From Eledone cirrhosa (taxonomy: Eukaryota > Mollusca > Cephalopoda > Octopoda > Eledonidae): 64,000 nucleotides of DNA. Under the pieces are notes generated by a model. The model had not been told where the DNA came from. It saw only the letters and a program-made list of their open reading frames with translations, and ran no database searches. How positions within the stretch are numbered: the stretch's first letter is position 1; every line of letters begins with the position of its first letter. Of the stretch, positions 18,113-34,139 are shown one piece after another. Made by a program: the position numbers and the translations under genes. The stretch lies in contig OZ024742.1 of assembly GCA_964016885.1 (NCBI GenBank), positions 6,103,604-6,167,603 of the forward strand. The letters run 5' to 3'.

Positions 18113-21100
18113 ACGTTGTAATAACAACACCAATGGCAACAGCAACAACAACAACAAATATCATAGCAACAACGTTGTAATAACAACACCAATGGCAACA
18201 ACAACAACAACAAGTATCATAGCAACAACGCTGTAATAAAAACACCAATGTCAACATCAACAACAACAACAAATATCATAGCAACAACGCTGTAATAACA
18301 ACACCAATGGCAACAGCACCAAAAACAACTAGCATAGCAACAACGCTATAATAACAACACCAATGGCATCAGAAACAACAACTATCATAGCAACAACGCT
18401 GTAATAACAACAGCAATGGCAACAGCAACAAAAACAACTAGCATAGCAACAACGCTATAATAACAACACCAATGGCAACAGAAACAACAACTATCATAGC
18501 AACAACGCTGTAATAACAACACCAATGGCAACAGCAACAAAAACAACTAGCATAGCAACAACGCTATAATAACAACACCAATGGCAACAGAAACAACAAC
18601 TATCATAGCAACAACGCTGTAATAACAACACGAATGGCAACATCAACAAAAACAACTATCATAGCAACAACGCTTTAATAACAACAACAATGGCAACAGC
18701 AACAACAACTATCATAGCAACAAGGCTGTAATAAAAACACCAATGGCAACAGCAACAACAACAACAACTATCATAGCAACAACGCTGTAATAACAACACC
18801 AATGGCAACACCAACAACAACAACAATTATCATAGCAACAACGCTGTAATAACAACACCAATGGCAACAACAACAACAACTATCATAGCAACAACGCTGT
18901 AATAACAACACCAATGGCAACAGCAACAACAACAACTATCATAGCAACAACGCTGTAATAACAACGCCAATGGCAACAGCAACAAAAACTATCATAGTAA
19001 CAACGCTGTAATAACAACAGCAATGGCAACAACAACAACAACTCTCATAGCAACAACGCTGTAATAACAACAGCAATGGCAACAGCAACAACAACAACTA
19101 TCATAGCAACAACGCTGTAATAACAACGCCAATGGCAAAAGCAACAACAACTATCATAGCAACAACGCTGTAATAACAACAGCAATGGCAACAGCAACAA
19201 CAACAACTATCATAGCAACAACACTGTAATAACAACACCAATGGCAACATCAACAACAACAACAAGTATCATAGCAACAACGTTGTAGTAACAACACCAA
19301 TGGCAACATCAACAACAACAACTCTCATAGTAACAACGCTGTAATAACAACACCAATGGCAACAAGAACAACAACAACAACAACTATCATAGCAACAACG
19401 CTGTAATAACAACACCAATGGCAACATCAACAACAACAACTATCATAGCAACAACGCTGTAATAACAACACCAATGGCAACAGCAACAACAACAACTATC
19501 ATAGCAACAACGCTGTAATAACAACACCAATGGCAACAGCAACAACAACAACTATCATAGCAACAACGCTGTAATAACAACACCAATGGCAACAGCAACA
19601 ACAACAACTATCATAGCAACAACGCTGTAATAACAACACCAATGGCAACAGCAACAACAACAACTATCATAGCAACAACGCTGTAATAACAACACCAATG
19701 GCAACAGCAACAACAACAACTATCATAGCAACAACGCTGTAATAACAACACCAATGGCAACAGCAACAACAACAACTATCATAGCAACAACGCTGTAATA
19801 AGAACACCAATGGCAACAGCAACAACAACAACTATCATAGCAACAACGCTGTAATAAGACAGCAATGGCAACATCAACAACAACAACTATCATAGCAACA
19901 ACGCTGTAATAACAACAGCAATGGCAACATCAACAACAACAACTATCATAGCAACAACGCTGTAATAACAACACCCATGGCAACAGCAACAACAACAACT
20001 ATCATAGCAACAACGCTGTAATAACAACGCCAATGGCAACAGCAACAAAAACTATCATAGTAACAACGCTGTAATAACAACACCAATGGCAACAGCAACA
20101 ACAACAACTATCATAGCAACAACGCTGTAATAACAACACCAATGGCAACAGCAACAACAACAACTATCATAGCAACAACGCTGTAATAACAACACCAATG
20201 GCAACAGCAACAACAACAACTATCATAGCAACAACGCTCTAATAACAACACCAATGGCAACAGAAACAACAACAACTATCATAGCAACAACGCTGTAATA
20301 ACACAGCAATGGCAACATCAACAACAACAACTATCATAGCAACAACGCTGTAATAACAACAGCAATGGCAACATCAACAACAACAACTATCATAGCAACA
20401 ACGTTGTAATAACAACACCAATGGCAACAGCAACAACAACAACAAATATCATAGCAACAACGTTGTAATAACAACACCAATGGCAACAACAACAACAACA
20501 AGTATCATAGCATCAACGCTGTAATAAAAACACCAATGTCAACATCAACAACAACAACAAATATCATAGCAACAACGCTGTAATAACAACACCAATGGCA
20601 ACAGCAACCAAAACAACTAGCATAGCAACAACGCTATAATAACAACACCAATGGCATCAGAAACAACAACTATCATAGCAACAACGCTGTAATAACAACA
20701 GCAATGGCAACAGCAACAAAAACAACTAGCATAGCAACAACGCTATAATAACAACACCAATGGCAACAGAAACAACAACTATCATAGCAACAACGCTGTA
20801 ATAACAACACCAATGGCAACAGCAACAAAAACAACTAGCATAGCAACAACGCTATAATAACAACACCAATGGCAACAGAAACAACAACTATCATAGCAAC
20901 AACGCTGTAATAACAACACGAATGGCAACATCAACAAAAACAACTATCATAGCAACAACGCTTTAATAACAACAACAATGGCAACAGCAACAACAACTAT
21001 CATAGCAACAAGGCTGTAATAACAACACCAATGGCAACAGCAACAACAACAACAACTATCATAGCAACAACGCTGTAATAACAACACCAATGGCAACACC

Positions 21101-22600
21101 AACAACAACAACAATTATCATAGCAACAACGCTGTAATAACAACACCAATGGCAACAACAACAACAACTATCATAGCAACAACGCTGTAATAACAACACC
21201 AATGGCAACAGCAACAACAACAACTATCATAGCAACAACGCTGTAATAACAACGCCAATCGCAACAGCAACAAAAACTATCATAGTAACAACGCTGTAAT
21301 AACAACAGCAATGGCAACAACAACAACAACTCTCATAGCAACAACGCTGTAATAACAACAGCAATGGCAACAGCAACAACAACAACTATCATAGCAACAA
21401 CGCTGTAATAACAACGCCAATGGCAAAAGCAACAACAACTATCATAGCAACAACGCTGTAATAACAACAGCAATGGCAACAGCAACAACAACAACTATCA
21501 TAGCAACAACACTGTAATAACAACACCAATGGCAACATCAACAACAACAACAAGTATCATAGCAACAACGTTGTAGTAACAACACCAATGGCAACATCAA
21601 CAACAACAACTCTCATAGTAACAACGCTGTAATAACAACACCAATGGCAACAAGAACAACAACAACAACAACTATCATAGCAACAACGCTGTAATAACAA
21701 CACCAATGGCAACATCAACAACAACAACTATCATAGCAACAACGCTGTAATAACAACACCAATGGCAACAGCAACAACAACAACTATCATAGCAACAACG
21801 CTGTAATAACAACACCAATGGCAACAGCAACAACAACAACTATCATAGCAACAACGCTGTAATAACAACACCAATGGCAACAGCAACAACAACAACTATC
21901 ATAGCAACAACGCTCTAATAACAACACCAATGGCAACAGCAACAACAACAACTATCATAGCAACAACGCTGTAATTACACAGCAATGGCAACATCAACAA
22001 CAACAACTATCATAGCAACAACGCTGTAATAACAACAGCAATGGCAACATCAACAACAACAACTATCATAGCAACAACGCTGTAATAACAACACCAATGG
22101 CAACAGCAACAACAACAACTATCATAGCAACAACGCTGTAATAACAACACCAATGGCAACAGCAACAACAACAACTATCATAGCAACAACGCTGTAATAA
22201 CAACACCAATGGCAACAGCAACAACAACAACTATCATAGCAACAACGCTGTAATAACAACACCAATGGCAACAGCAACAACAACAACTATCATAGCAACA
22301 ACGCTGTAATAAGACAGCAATGGCAACATCAACAACAACAACTATCATAGCAACAACGCTGTAATAACAACAGCAATGGCAACATCAACAACAACAACTA
22401 TCATAGCAACAACGCTGTAATAACAACACCCATGGCAACAGCAACAACAACAACTATCATAGCATCAACGCTGTAATAACAACGCCAATGGCAACAGCAA
22501 CAAAAACTATCATAGTAACAACGCTGTAATAACAACACCAATGGCAACAGCAACAACAACAACTATCATAGCAACAACGCTGTAATAACAACACCAATGG
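18113..22600. repeat. 2,288-bp block duplication within the array
   Basis: Rare variants recur in the same order 2,288 bp apart: acgttgtaat (18113, 20401), caccaatgtcaacatc (18243, 20531), aacaagaacaac (19361, 21649). After about 19.8 kb the offset becomes about 2,456 bp, i.e. three extra 56-bp units. Part of the same block appears a third time near 25,510-26,080. Confidence 0.8.
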
Positions 22601-23419
22601 CAACAGCAACAACAACAACTATCATAGCAACAACGCTCTAATAACAACACCAATGGCAACAGCAACAACAACAACTATCATAGCAACAACGCTGTAATAA
22701 CAACACCAATGGCAACAGCAACAACAACAACTATCATAGCAACAACGCTGTAATAACAACACCAATGGCAACAGGAACAACAACAACTATCATAGCAACA
22801 ACGCTGTAATAACAACACCAATGGCAACAGCAACAACAACAACTATCATAGCACCAACGCTGTAATAACAACACCAATGGCAACAGCAACAACAACAACT
22901 ATCATAGCAACAACGCTGTAATAAGACAGCAATGGCAACATCAACAACAACAACTATCATAGCAACAACGCTGTAATAACAACACCCATGGCAACAGCAA
23001 CAACAACAACTATCATAGCAACAACGCTGTAATAACAACAGCAATGGCAACAGCAACAACAACAAGTATCATAGCAACAACGCTGTAATAACAACAGCAA
23101 TGGCAACATCAACAACAACTTTCATAGCAACAACGCTGTAATAACAACACCAATGGCAACAGCAACAACAACAACTATCATAGCAACAACGCTGTAATAA
23201 CAACACCAATGGCAACAGCAACAACAACAACTATCATAGCAACAACGCTGTAATAACAACACCAATGGCAACATCAACAACAACAACAACAACTATCATA
23301 GCAACAACGCTGTAATAACAACACCAATGGCAACATCAACAACAACAACTATCATAGCAACAACGCTGTAATAACAACACCAATGGCAACATCAACAACA
23401 ACAACTATCATAGCAACAA

Positions 23420-25440
23420 CGCTGTAATAACAACACGAATGGCAACATCAACAACAACAACTATCATAGCAACAACGCTGTAATAACAACACGAATGGCA
23501 ACATCAACAACAACAACTATCATAGCAACAACGCTGTAATAACAACACGAATGGCAACATCAACAACAACAACTATCATAGCAACAACGCTGTAATAACA
23601 ACACCAATGGCAACATCAACAACAACAACTATCATAGCAACAACGCTGTAATAACAACACCAATGGCAACATCAACAACAACAACTATCATAGCAACAAC
23701 GCTGTAATAACAACACCAATGGCAACAGCAACAAAAACAACTATCACAGCAACAACGCTGTAATAACAACACCAATGGCAACATCAACAACAATAACTAT
23801 CATAGCAACAACGCTGTAATAACAACACCAATGGCAACAGCAACAACAACAACTATCATAGCAACAACGCTTTAATACCAACGCCAATGGCAACAACAAC
23901 AACAACAACAACTATCACAGCAACAAGGGTGTAATAACAACACTAATGGCAACAGCAACAACAACAACAACTATCATAGCAACACCGCTGTAATAACAAC
24001 ACCAATGGCAACAGCAACTATCATAGCAACAACGCTGTAATAACAACACCAATGGCAACAACAACTATCATAGCAACAACGCTGTAATAACAACACCAAT
24101 GGCAACATAAACAACAACAACAACAACAACTGTCATAGCAACAACGCTGTAATAACAACACCAATGGCAACATCAACAACAACAACAACAACTATCATAG
24201 CAACAACGCTGTAATAGCAACACCCATGGCAACAGCAACAACAACAACTATCATAGCAACAACGCTGTAATAACAACAGCAATGGCAACATCAACAACAA
24301 CAACTATCATAGCAACAACGCTGTAATAACAACACCAATGGCAACAGCAACAACAACAACTATCATAGCAACAACGCTGTAATAACAACACCAATGGCAA
24401 CAGCAACAACAACAACTATCATAGCAACAACGCTGTAATAACAACACCAATGGCAACAGCAACAACAACAACTATCATAGCAACAACGCTGTAATAACAA
24501 CACCAGTGGCAACAGCAACAACAACAACTATCATAGCAACAACGCTGTAATAACAACACCAATGGCAACATCAACAACAACAACTATCATAGCAACAACG
24601 CTGTAATAACAACAGCAATGTCAACATCAACAACAACAACTATCATAGCAACAACGCTGTAATAACAACACCCATGGCAACAGCAACAACAACAAGTATC
24701 ATAGCAACAACGCTGTAATAACAACAGCAATGGCAACATCAACAACAACAACTTTCATAGCAACAACGCTGTAATAACAACACCAATGGCAACAGCAACA
24801 ACAACAACTATCATAGCAACAACGCTGTAATAACAACACCAATGGCAACATCAATAACAACAACTATCATAGCAACTACGCTGTAATAACAACACGAATG
24901 GCAACATCAACAACAACAACTATCATAGCAACAACGCTGTAATAACAACACGAATGGCAACATCAACAACAACAACTATCATAGCAACAACGCTGTAATA
25001 ACAACACGAATGGCAACATCAACAACAACAACTATCATAGCAACAACGCTGTAATAACAACACCAATGGCAACATCAACAACAACAACTATCATAGCAAC
25101 AACGCTGTAATAACAACACCAATGGCAACAGCAACAAAAACAACTATCATAGCAACAACGCTGTAATAACAACACCAATGGCAACATCAACAACAATAAC
25201 TATCATAGCAACAACGCTGTAATAACAACACCAATGGCAACAGCAACAACAACAACTATCATAGCAACAACGCTTTAATACCAACGCCAATGGCAACAAC
25301 AACAACAACAACAACTATCACAGCAACAAGGCTGTAATAACAACACTAATGGCAACAGCAACAACAACAACAACTATCATAGCAACACCGCTGTAATAAC
25401 AACACCAATGGCAACAGCAACTATCATAGCAACAACGCTG
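23420..25440. repeat. 1.4-kb block duplication within the array
   Basis: A run of cacgaatgg units, an aacaataac unit and the rare tttaataccaacgccaatgg unit occurs at 23,420-24,000 and again at about 24,890-25,440. The tttaatacca landmark is at 23,871 and 25,274, offset 1,403 bp. Confidence 0.75.
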
Positions 25441-28400
25441 TAATAACAACACCAATGGCAACAACAACTATCATAGCAACAACGCTGTAATAACAACACC
25501 AATGGCAACAGCAACAAAAACTATCATAGTAACAACGCTGTAATAACAACAGCAATGGCAACAACAACAACAACTATCATAGCAACAACGCTGTAATAAC
25601 AACAGCAATGGCAACAGCAACAACAACAACTATCATAGCAACAACGCTGTAATAACAACGCCAATGGCAAAAGCAACAACAACTATCATAACAACAACGC
25701 TGTAATAACAACAGCAATGGCAACAGCAACAACAACAACTATCATAGCAACAACACTGTAATAACAACACCAATGGCAACATCAACAACAACAACAAGTA
25801 TCATAGCAACAACGTTGTAGTAACAACACCAATGGCAACATCAACAACAACAACTCTCATAGTAACAACGCTGTAATAACAACACCAATGGCAACAAGAA
25901 CAACAACAACAACAACTATCATAGCAACAACGCTGTAATAACAACACCAATGGCAACATCAACAACAACAACTATCATAGCAACAACGCTGTAATAACAA
26001 CACCAATGGCAACAGCAACAACAACAACTATCATAGCAACAACGCTGTAATAACAACACCAATGGCAACAGCAACAACAACAACTATCATAGCAACAACG
26101 CTGTAATAACAACACCAATGGCAACATCAACAACAACAACAACAACTATCATAGCAACAACGCTGTAATAACAACACCAATGGCAACATCAACAACAACA
26201 ACTATCATAGCAACAACGCTGTAATAACAACACCAATGGCAACATCAACAACAACAACTATCATAGCAACAACGCTGTAATAACAACACCAATGGCAACA
26301 TCAACAACAACAACTATCATAGCAACAACGCTGTAATAACAACACCAATGGCAACATCAACAACAACAACTATCATAGCAACAACGCTGTAATAACAACA
26401 CCAATGGCAACATCAACAACAACAACTATCATAGCAACAACGCTGTAATAACAACACGAATGGCAACATCAACAACAACAACTATCATAGCAACAACGCT
26501 GTAATAACAACACCAATGGCAACATCAACAACAACAACTATCATAGCAACAACGCTGTAATAACAACACCAATGGCAACATCAACAAAAACAACTATCAT
26601 AGCAACAACGCTGTAATAACAACACCAATGGCAACATCAACAACAATAACTATCATAGCAACAACGCTGTAATAACAACACCAATGGCAACATCAACAAA
26701 AACAACTATCATAGCAACAACGCTGTAATAACAACACCAATGGCAACATCAACAACAATAACTATCATAGCAACAATGCTGTAATAACAACACTAATGGC
26801 AACAGCAACAACAACAACAACTATCATAGCAACACCGCTGTAATAACAACACCAATGGCAACAACAACTATCATAGCAACAACGCTGTAATAACAACACC
26901 AATGGCAACATAAACAACAACAACAACAACAACTGTCATAGCAACACCGCTGTAATAACAACACCAATGGCAACAGCAACTATCATAGCAACAACGCTGT
27001 AATAACAACACCAATGGCAACAACAACTATCATAGCAACAACGCTGTAATAACAACACCAATGGCAACATAAACAACAACAACAACAACAACTATCATAG
27101 CAACAACGCTGTAATAACAACAGCAATGGCAACAGCAACAACAACAACTATCATAGCAACAACGCTGTAATAACAACACCAATGGCAACAGCAACTATCA
27201 TAGCAACAACGCTGTAATAACAACACCAATGGCAACAACAACTATCATAGCAACAACGCTGTAATAACAACAACAATGGCAACATAAACAACAACAACAA
27301 CAACAACTGTCATAGCAACAACGCTGTAATAACAACACCAATGGCAACATCAACAACAACAACAACAACTATCATAGCAACAACGCTGTAATAGCAACAC
27401 CCATGGCAACAGCAACAACAACAACTATCATAGCAACAACGCTGTAATAACAACAGCAATGGCAACAGCAACAACATAACTATCATAGCAACAACGCTGT
27501 AATAACACAGCAATGGCAACATCAACAACAACAACTTTCATAGCAACAACGCTGTAATAACAACACCAATGGCAACAGCAACAACAACAACTATCATAGC
27601 AACAACGCTGTAATAACAACACCAATGGCAACAGCAACAACAACAACTATCATAGCAACAACGCTGTAATAACAACAGCAATGGCAACAGCAACAACAAC
27701 AACTATCATAGCAATAACGCTGTAATAACAACAGCAATGGCAACAGCAACAACAACAACTATCATAGCAACAACGCTGTAATAACACAGCAATGGCAACA
27801 TCAACAACAACAACTTTCATAGCAACAACGCTGTAATAACAACACCAATGGCAACAGCAACAACAACAACTATCATAGCAACAACGCTGTAATAACAACA
27901 CCAATGGCAACAGCAACAACAACAACTATCATAGCAACAACGTTGTAATAACAACACCAATGGCAACAGCAACAACAACAACTATCATAGCAACAACGCT
28001 GTAATAACACAGCAATGGCAACATCAACAACAACAACTATCTTAGCAACAACGCTGTAATAACAACAGCAATGACAACATCAACAACAACAACTATCGTA
28101 GCAACAACGCTGTAATAACAACACCCATGGCAACAGCAACAACAACAACTATCATAGCAACAACGCTGTAATAACAACAGCAATGGCAACAGCAACAACA
28201 ACAAGTATCATAGCAACAACGCTGTAATAACAACAGCAATGGCAACATCAACAACAACAACTTTCATAGCAACAACGCTGTAATAACAACACCAATGGCA
28301 ACAGCAACAACAACAACTATCATAGCAACAACGCTGTAATAACAACACCAATGGCAACAGCAACAACAACAACTATCATAGCAACAACGCTGTAATAACA

Positions 28401-31400
28401 ACACCAATGGCAACATCAACAACAACAACAACAACTATCATAGCAACAACGCTGTAATAACAACACCAATGGCAACATCAACAACAACAACTATCATAGC
28501 AACAACGCTGTAATAACAACACCAATGGCAACAACAACTATCATAGCAACAACGCTGTAATAACAACAGCAATGGCAACAACAACAACAACAACTATCAT
28601 AGCAACAACGCTATAATAACAACACCAATGGCAACAGTAACAACAACAACTATCATAACAACAACGCTGTAATAACAACACCAATGGCAACAGCAACAAC
28701 AACAACTATCATAGCAACAACGCTATAATAACAACACCAATGGCAACAGCAACAACAACAACTATCATAGCAACAACGCTATAATAACAACACCAATGGC
28801 AACAGCAACAACAACAACTATCATAGCAACAACGCTGTAATAACAACAGCAATGGCAACAGCAACAACAACAACTATGATAGCAACAACGCTGTAATAAC
28901 ACAGCAATGGCAACATCAACAACAACAACTATCATAGCAACAACGCTGTAATAACAACACCCATGGCAACAGCAACAACAACAACTATCATAGCAACAAC
29001 GCTGTAATAACAACAGCAATGGCAACAGCAACAACAACAACTTTCATAGCAACAACGCTGTAATAACAACACCCATGGCAACAGCAACAATAACAACTAT
29101 CATAGCAACAACGCTGTAATAACAACACCAATGGCAACAACAACTATCATAGCAACAACGCTGTAATAACAACACCAATGGCAACATCAACAACAACAAC
29201 AACAACTATCATAGCAACAACGCTGTAATAACAACACCAATGGCAACAGCAACAACAACACTATCATAGCAACAACGTTGTAATTACAACACCAATGGCA
29301 ACAGCAACAACAACAACTATCATAGCAACAAGGCTGTAATAAAAACACCAATGGCAACAACAACAACAACAACTATCATAGCAACAACGCTGTAATAACA
29401 ACAGCAATGGCAACAACAACAACAACAACTATCATAGCAACAACGCTATAATAACAACACCAATGGCAACAGCAACAACAACAACTATCATAACAACAAC
29501 GCTGTAGTAACGGTAACAATGGCAACATCAACAACAACAACTATCATAGCAACAACGCTATAATAACAACACCAATGGCAACAGCAACAGCAACAACTAT
29601 CATAGCAACAACGCTATAATAACAACACCAATGGCAACAGCAACAACAACAACTATCATAGCAACAACGCTGTAATAACAACAGCAATGGCAACAGCAAC
29701 AACAACAACTATGATAGCAACAACGCTGTAATAACACAGCAATGGCAACATCAACAACAACAACTATCATAGCAACAACGCTGTAATAACAACACCCATG
29801 GCAACAGCAACAACAACAACTATCATAGCAACAACGCTGTAATAACAATACCAATGGCAACAGCAACAACAACAACTATCATAGCAACAACGCTGTAATA
29901 ACAACACCAATGGCAACATCAACAACAACAACAACAACAACTATCATAGCAACAACGCTGTAATAACAACACCTATGGCAACAACAACAACAACAACTAT
30001 CATAGCAACAACGCTGTAATAACAACAGCAATGGCAACAGCAACAACAACAACTATCATAGCAACAACGCTGTAATAACAACAGCAATGGTAACAGCAAC
30101 AACAACAACTTTCATAGCAACAACGCTGTAATAATAACACCAATGGCAACATCAACTATCATAGCAACAACGCTGTAATAACAACACCAATGGCAACAAC
30201 AACTATCATAGCAACAACGCTGTAATAACAACACCAATGGCAACATCAACAACAACAACTATCATAGCAACAACGCTGTAATAACAACACCAATGGCAAC
30301 ATCAACAACAACAACAACAACTATCATAGCAGCAACGCTGTAATAACAACAACAATGGCAACAACAACAACAACTATCATAGCAACAACGCTGTAATTAC
30401 AACACCAATGGCAACATCAACAACAACAACTATCATAGCAACAACGCTGTAATAACAACACCAATGGCAACATCAACAACAACAACAACAACTATCATAG
30501 CAACAACGCTGTAATAACACAGCAATGGCAACATCAACAACAACTATCATAGCAACAAGGCTGTAATAACAACACCAATGGCAACATCAACAACAACAAC
30601 AACAACAACTATCATAGCAACAACGCTGTAATAACAACACCAATGGCAACATCAACAACAACAACAACAACAACAACTATCATAGCAACAACGCTGTAAT
30701 AACAACACCAATGGCAACATCAACAACAACAACAACAACTATCATAGCAACAACGCTGTAATAACAACACCAATGGCAACAGCAACAACAACAACTATCA
30801 TAGCAACAACGCTGTAATAACAACACCAATGGCAACATCAACAACAACAACTATCATAGCAACAACGTTGTAATAACAACACGAATGGCAACAACAACAA
30901 CAACAACTAGCATAGCAACAACGCTGTAATAACAACACCAATGGCAACAACAACAACAACAACAACTATCATAGCAACAGCGCTGTAATAACAACACGAA
31001 TGGCAACAACAACAACAACAACTAGCATAGCAACAACGCTGTAATAACAACACCAATGGCAACAACAACAACAACAACAACTATCATAGCAACAACGCTG
31101 TAATAACAACACCAATGGCAACATCAACTACAACAACAACTATCATAGCAACAACGCTGTAATAACAACACCAATGGCAACAGCAACTATCATAGCAACA
31201 ACGCTGTAATAACAACACCAATGGCAACAGCAACTATCATAGCAACAACGCTGTAATAACAACACCAATGGCAACATCAACAACAACAACAACAACTATC
31301 ATAGCAACAACGCTGTAATAACAACACCAATGGCAACAGCAACAACAACACTATCATAGCAACAACGCTGTAATAACAACAGCAATGGCAACAACAACAA

Positions 31401-33060
31401 CAACAACTATCATAGCAACAACGCTATAATAACAACACCAATGGCAACAGCAACAACAACAACTATCATAACAACAACGCTGTAATAACGGCAGCAATGG
31501 CAACATCAACAACAACAACTATCATAGCAACAACGCTATAATAACAACACCAATGGTAACAGCAACAACAACAACTATCATAGCAACAACGCTGTAATAA
31601 CACAGCAATGGCAACAACAGCAACAACAACTATCATAACAACAACGCTGTAATAACAACACCAATGGCAACATCAACAACAACAACTATCATAGCAACAA
31701 CGCTGTAATAACAACGCCAATGGCAACAGCAACAAAAACTATCATAGTAACAACGCTGTAATAACAACACCAATGGCAACAGCAACAACAACAACTATCA
31801 TAGCAACAACGCTGTAATAACAACACCAATGGCAACAGCAACAACAAAAACTATCATAGCAACAACGCTGTAATAACAACACCAATGGCAACAGCAACAA
31901 CAACAACTATCATAGCAACAACGCTGTAATAACAACACCAATGGCAACAAGAACAACAACAACAACATCTCTCATAGTAACAACGCTGTAATAACAACAC
32001 CAATGGCAACAAGAACAGCAACAACAACAACTATCATAGCAACAACGCTGTAATAACACAGCAATGGCAACAACAGCAACAACAACTATCATAACAACAA
32101 CGCTGTAATAACAACACCAATGGCAACATCAACAACAACAACTATCATAGCAACAACGCTGTAATAACAACACCAACAGCAACAGCAACAACAACAACTT
32201 TCATAGCAACAACGCTGTAATAACAACACCAATGGCAACAGCAACAACAACAACTATCATAGCAACAACGCTGTAATAACAACACCAATGGCAACAGAAA
32301 CAACAACAACTACCATAGCAACAACGCTGTAAAAACAACACCAATGGCAACAGTAACAACAACAACTATCATAGCAACAATGCTGTAATAACAACACCAA
32401 TGGCAACAGCAACAACAACAACTATCATAGCAACAACGCTGTAATAACAACACCAATGGCAACAGCAACAACAAAAACTATCATAGCAACAACGCTGTAA
32501 TAACAACACCAATGGCAACAGCAACAACAACAACTATCATAGCAACAACGCTGTAATAACAACACCAATGGCAACAGAAACAACAACAACTACCATAGCA
32601 ACAACGCTGTAATAACAACACCAATGGCAACAGCAACAACAACAACTACCATAGCAACAACGCTGTAATAACAACACCAATGGCAACATCAACAACAACA
32701 ACTATCATAGAAACAACGCTGTAATAACAACAGCAATGGCAACAGCAACAACAACAACTATCATAGCAACAACGCTGTAATAACAACACCAATGGCAACA
32801 TCAACAACAACAACAACAACAACTATCATAGCAACAACGCTGTAATAACAGAGCAATGGCAACATCAACGACAACAACTATCATAGCAACAACGCTGTAA
32901 TAACAACACCATTAGCAACAGCAACAACAACAACAACTATCATAGCAACAACGCTGTAATAACAACACCAATGGCAACATCAACAACAACAACTATCATA
33001 GCAACAACGCTGTAATAACAACACCAATGGCAACATCAACAACAACAACTATCATAGCAA

Positions 33061-34130
33061 CAACACTGTAATAACAACACCAATGGCAACAGCAACAACA
33101 ACAACAACTATCATAGCAACAACACTGTAATAACAACACCAATGGCAACAGCAACAACAACAACAACTATCATAGCAACAACACTGTAATAACAACACCA
33201 ATGGCAACAGCAACAACAACAACTATCATAGCAACAACACTGTAATAACAACACCAATGGCAACAGCAACAACAACAACAACTATCATAGCAACAACACT
33301 GTAATAACAACACCAATGGCAACATCAACAACAACAACTATCATAGCAACAACACTGTAATAACAACACCAATGGCAACAGCAACAACAACAACAACTAT
33401 CATAGCAACAACACTGTAATAACAACACCAATGGCAACAGCAACAACAACAACAACTATCATAGCAACAACACTGTAATAACAACACCAATGGCAACAGC
33501 AACAACAACAACAACTATCATAGCAACAACACTGTAATAACAACACCAATGGCAACATCAACAACAACAACTATCATAGCAACAACACTGTAATAACAAC
33601 ACCAATGGCAACAGCAACAACAACAACAACTATCATAGCAACAACACTGTAATAACAACACCAATGGCAACAGCAACAACAACAACTATCATAGCAACAA
33701 CACTGTAATAACAACACCAATGGCAACAGCAACAACAACAACAACTATCATAGCAACAACACTGTAATAACAACACCAATGGCAACAGCAACAACAACAA
33801 CTATCATAGCAACAACACTGTAATAACAACACCAATGGCAACAGCAACAACAACAACAACTATCATAGCAACAACACTGTAATAACAACACCAATGGCAA
33901 CATCAACAACAACAACTATCATAGCAACAACACTGTAATAACAACACCAATGGCAACAGCAACAACAACAACAACTATCATAGCAACAACACTGTAATAA
34001 CAACACCAATGGCAACAGCAACAACAACAACAACTATCATAGCAACAACACTGTAATAACAACACCAATGGCAACAGCAACAACAACAACAACTATCATA
34101 GCAACAACACTGTAATAACAACACCAATGG
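33061..34130. repeat. Array zone homogenised for the cactg variant
   Basis: About 19 consecutive units read caacaacactgtaa in place of caacaacgctgtaa. The changed base is in the unit's only CpG (CG to CA). Mixed units continue to about 35.7 kb. Confidence 0.8.
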
Positions 34131-34139
34131 CAACAGCAA

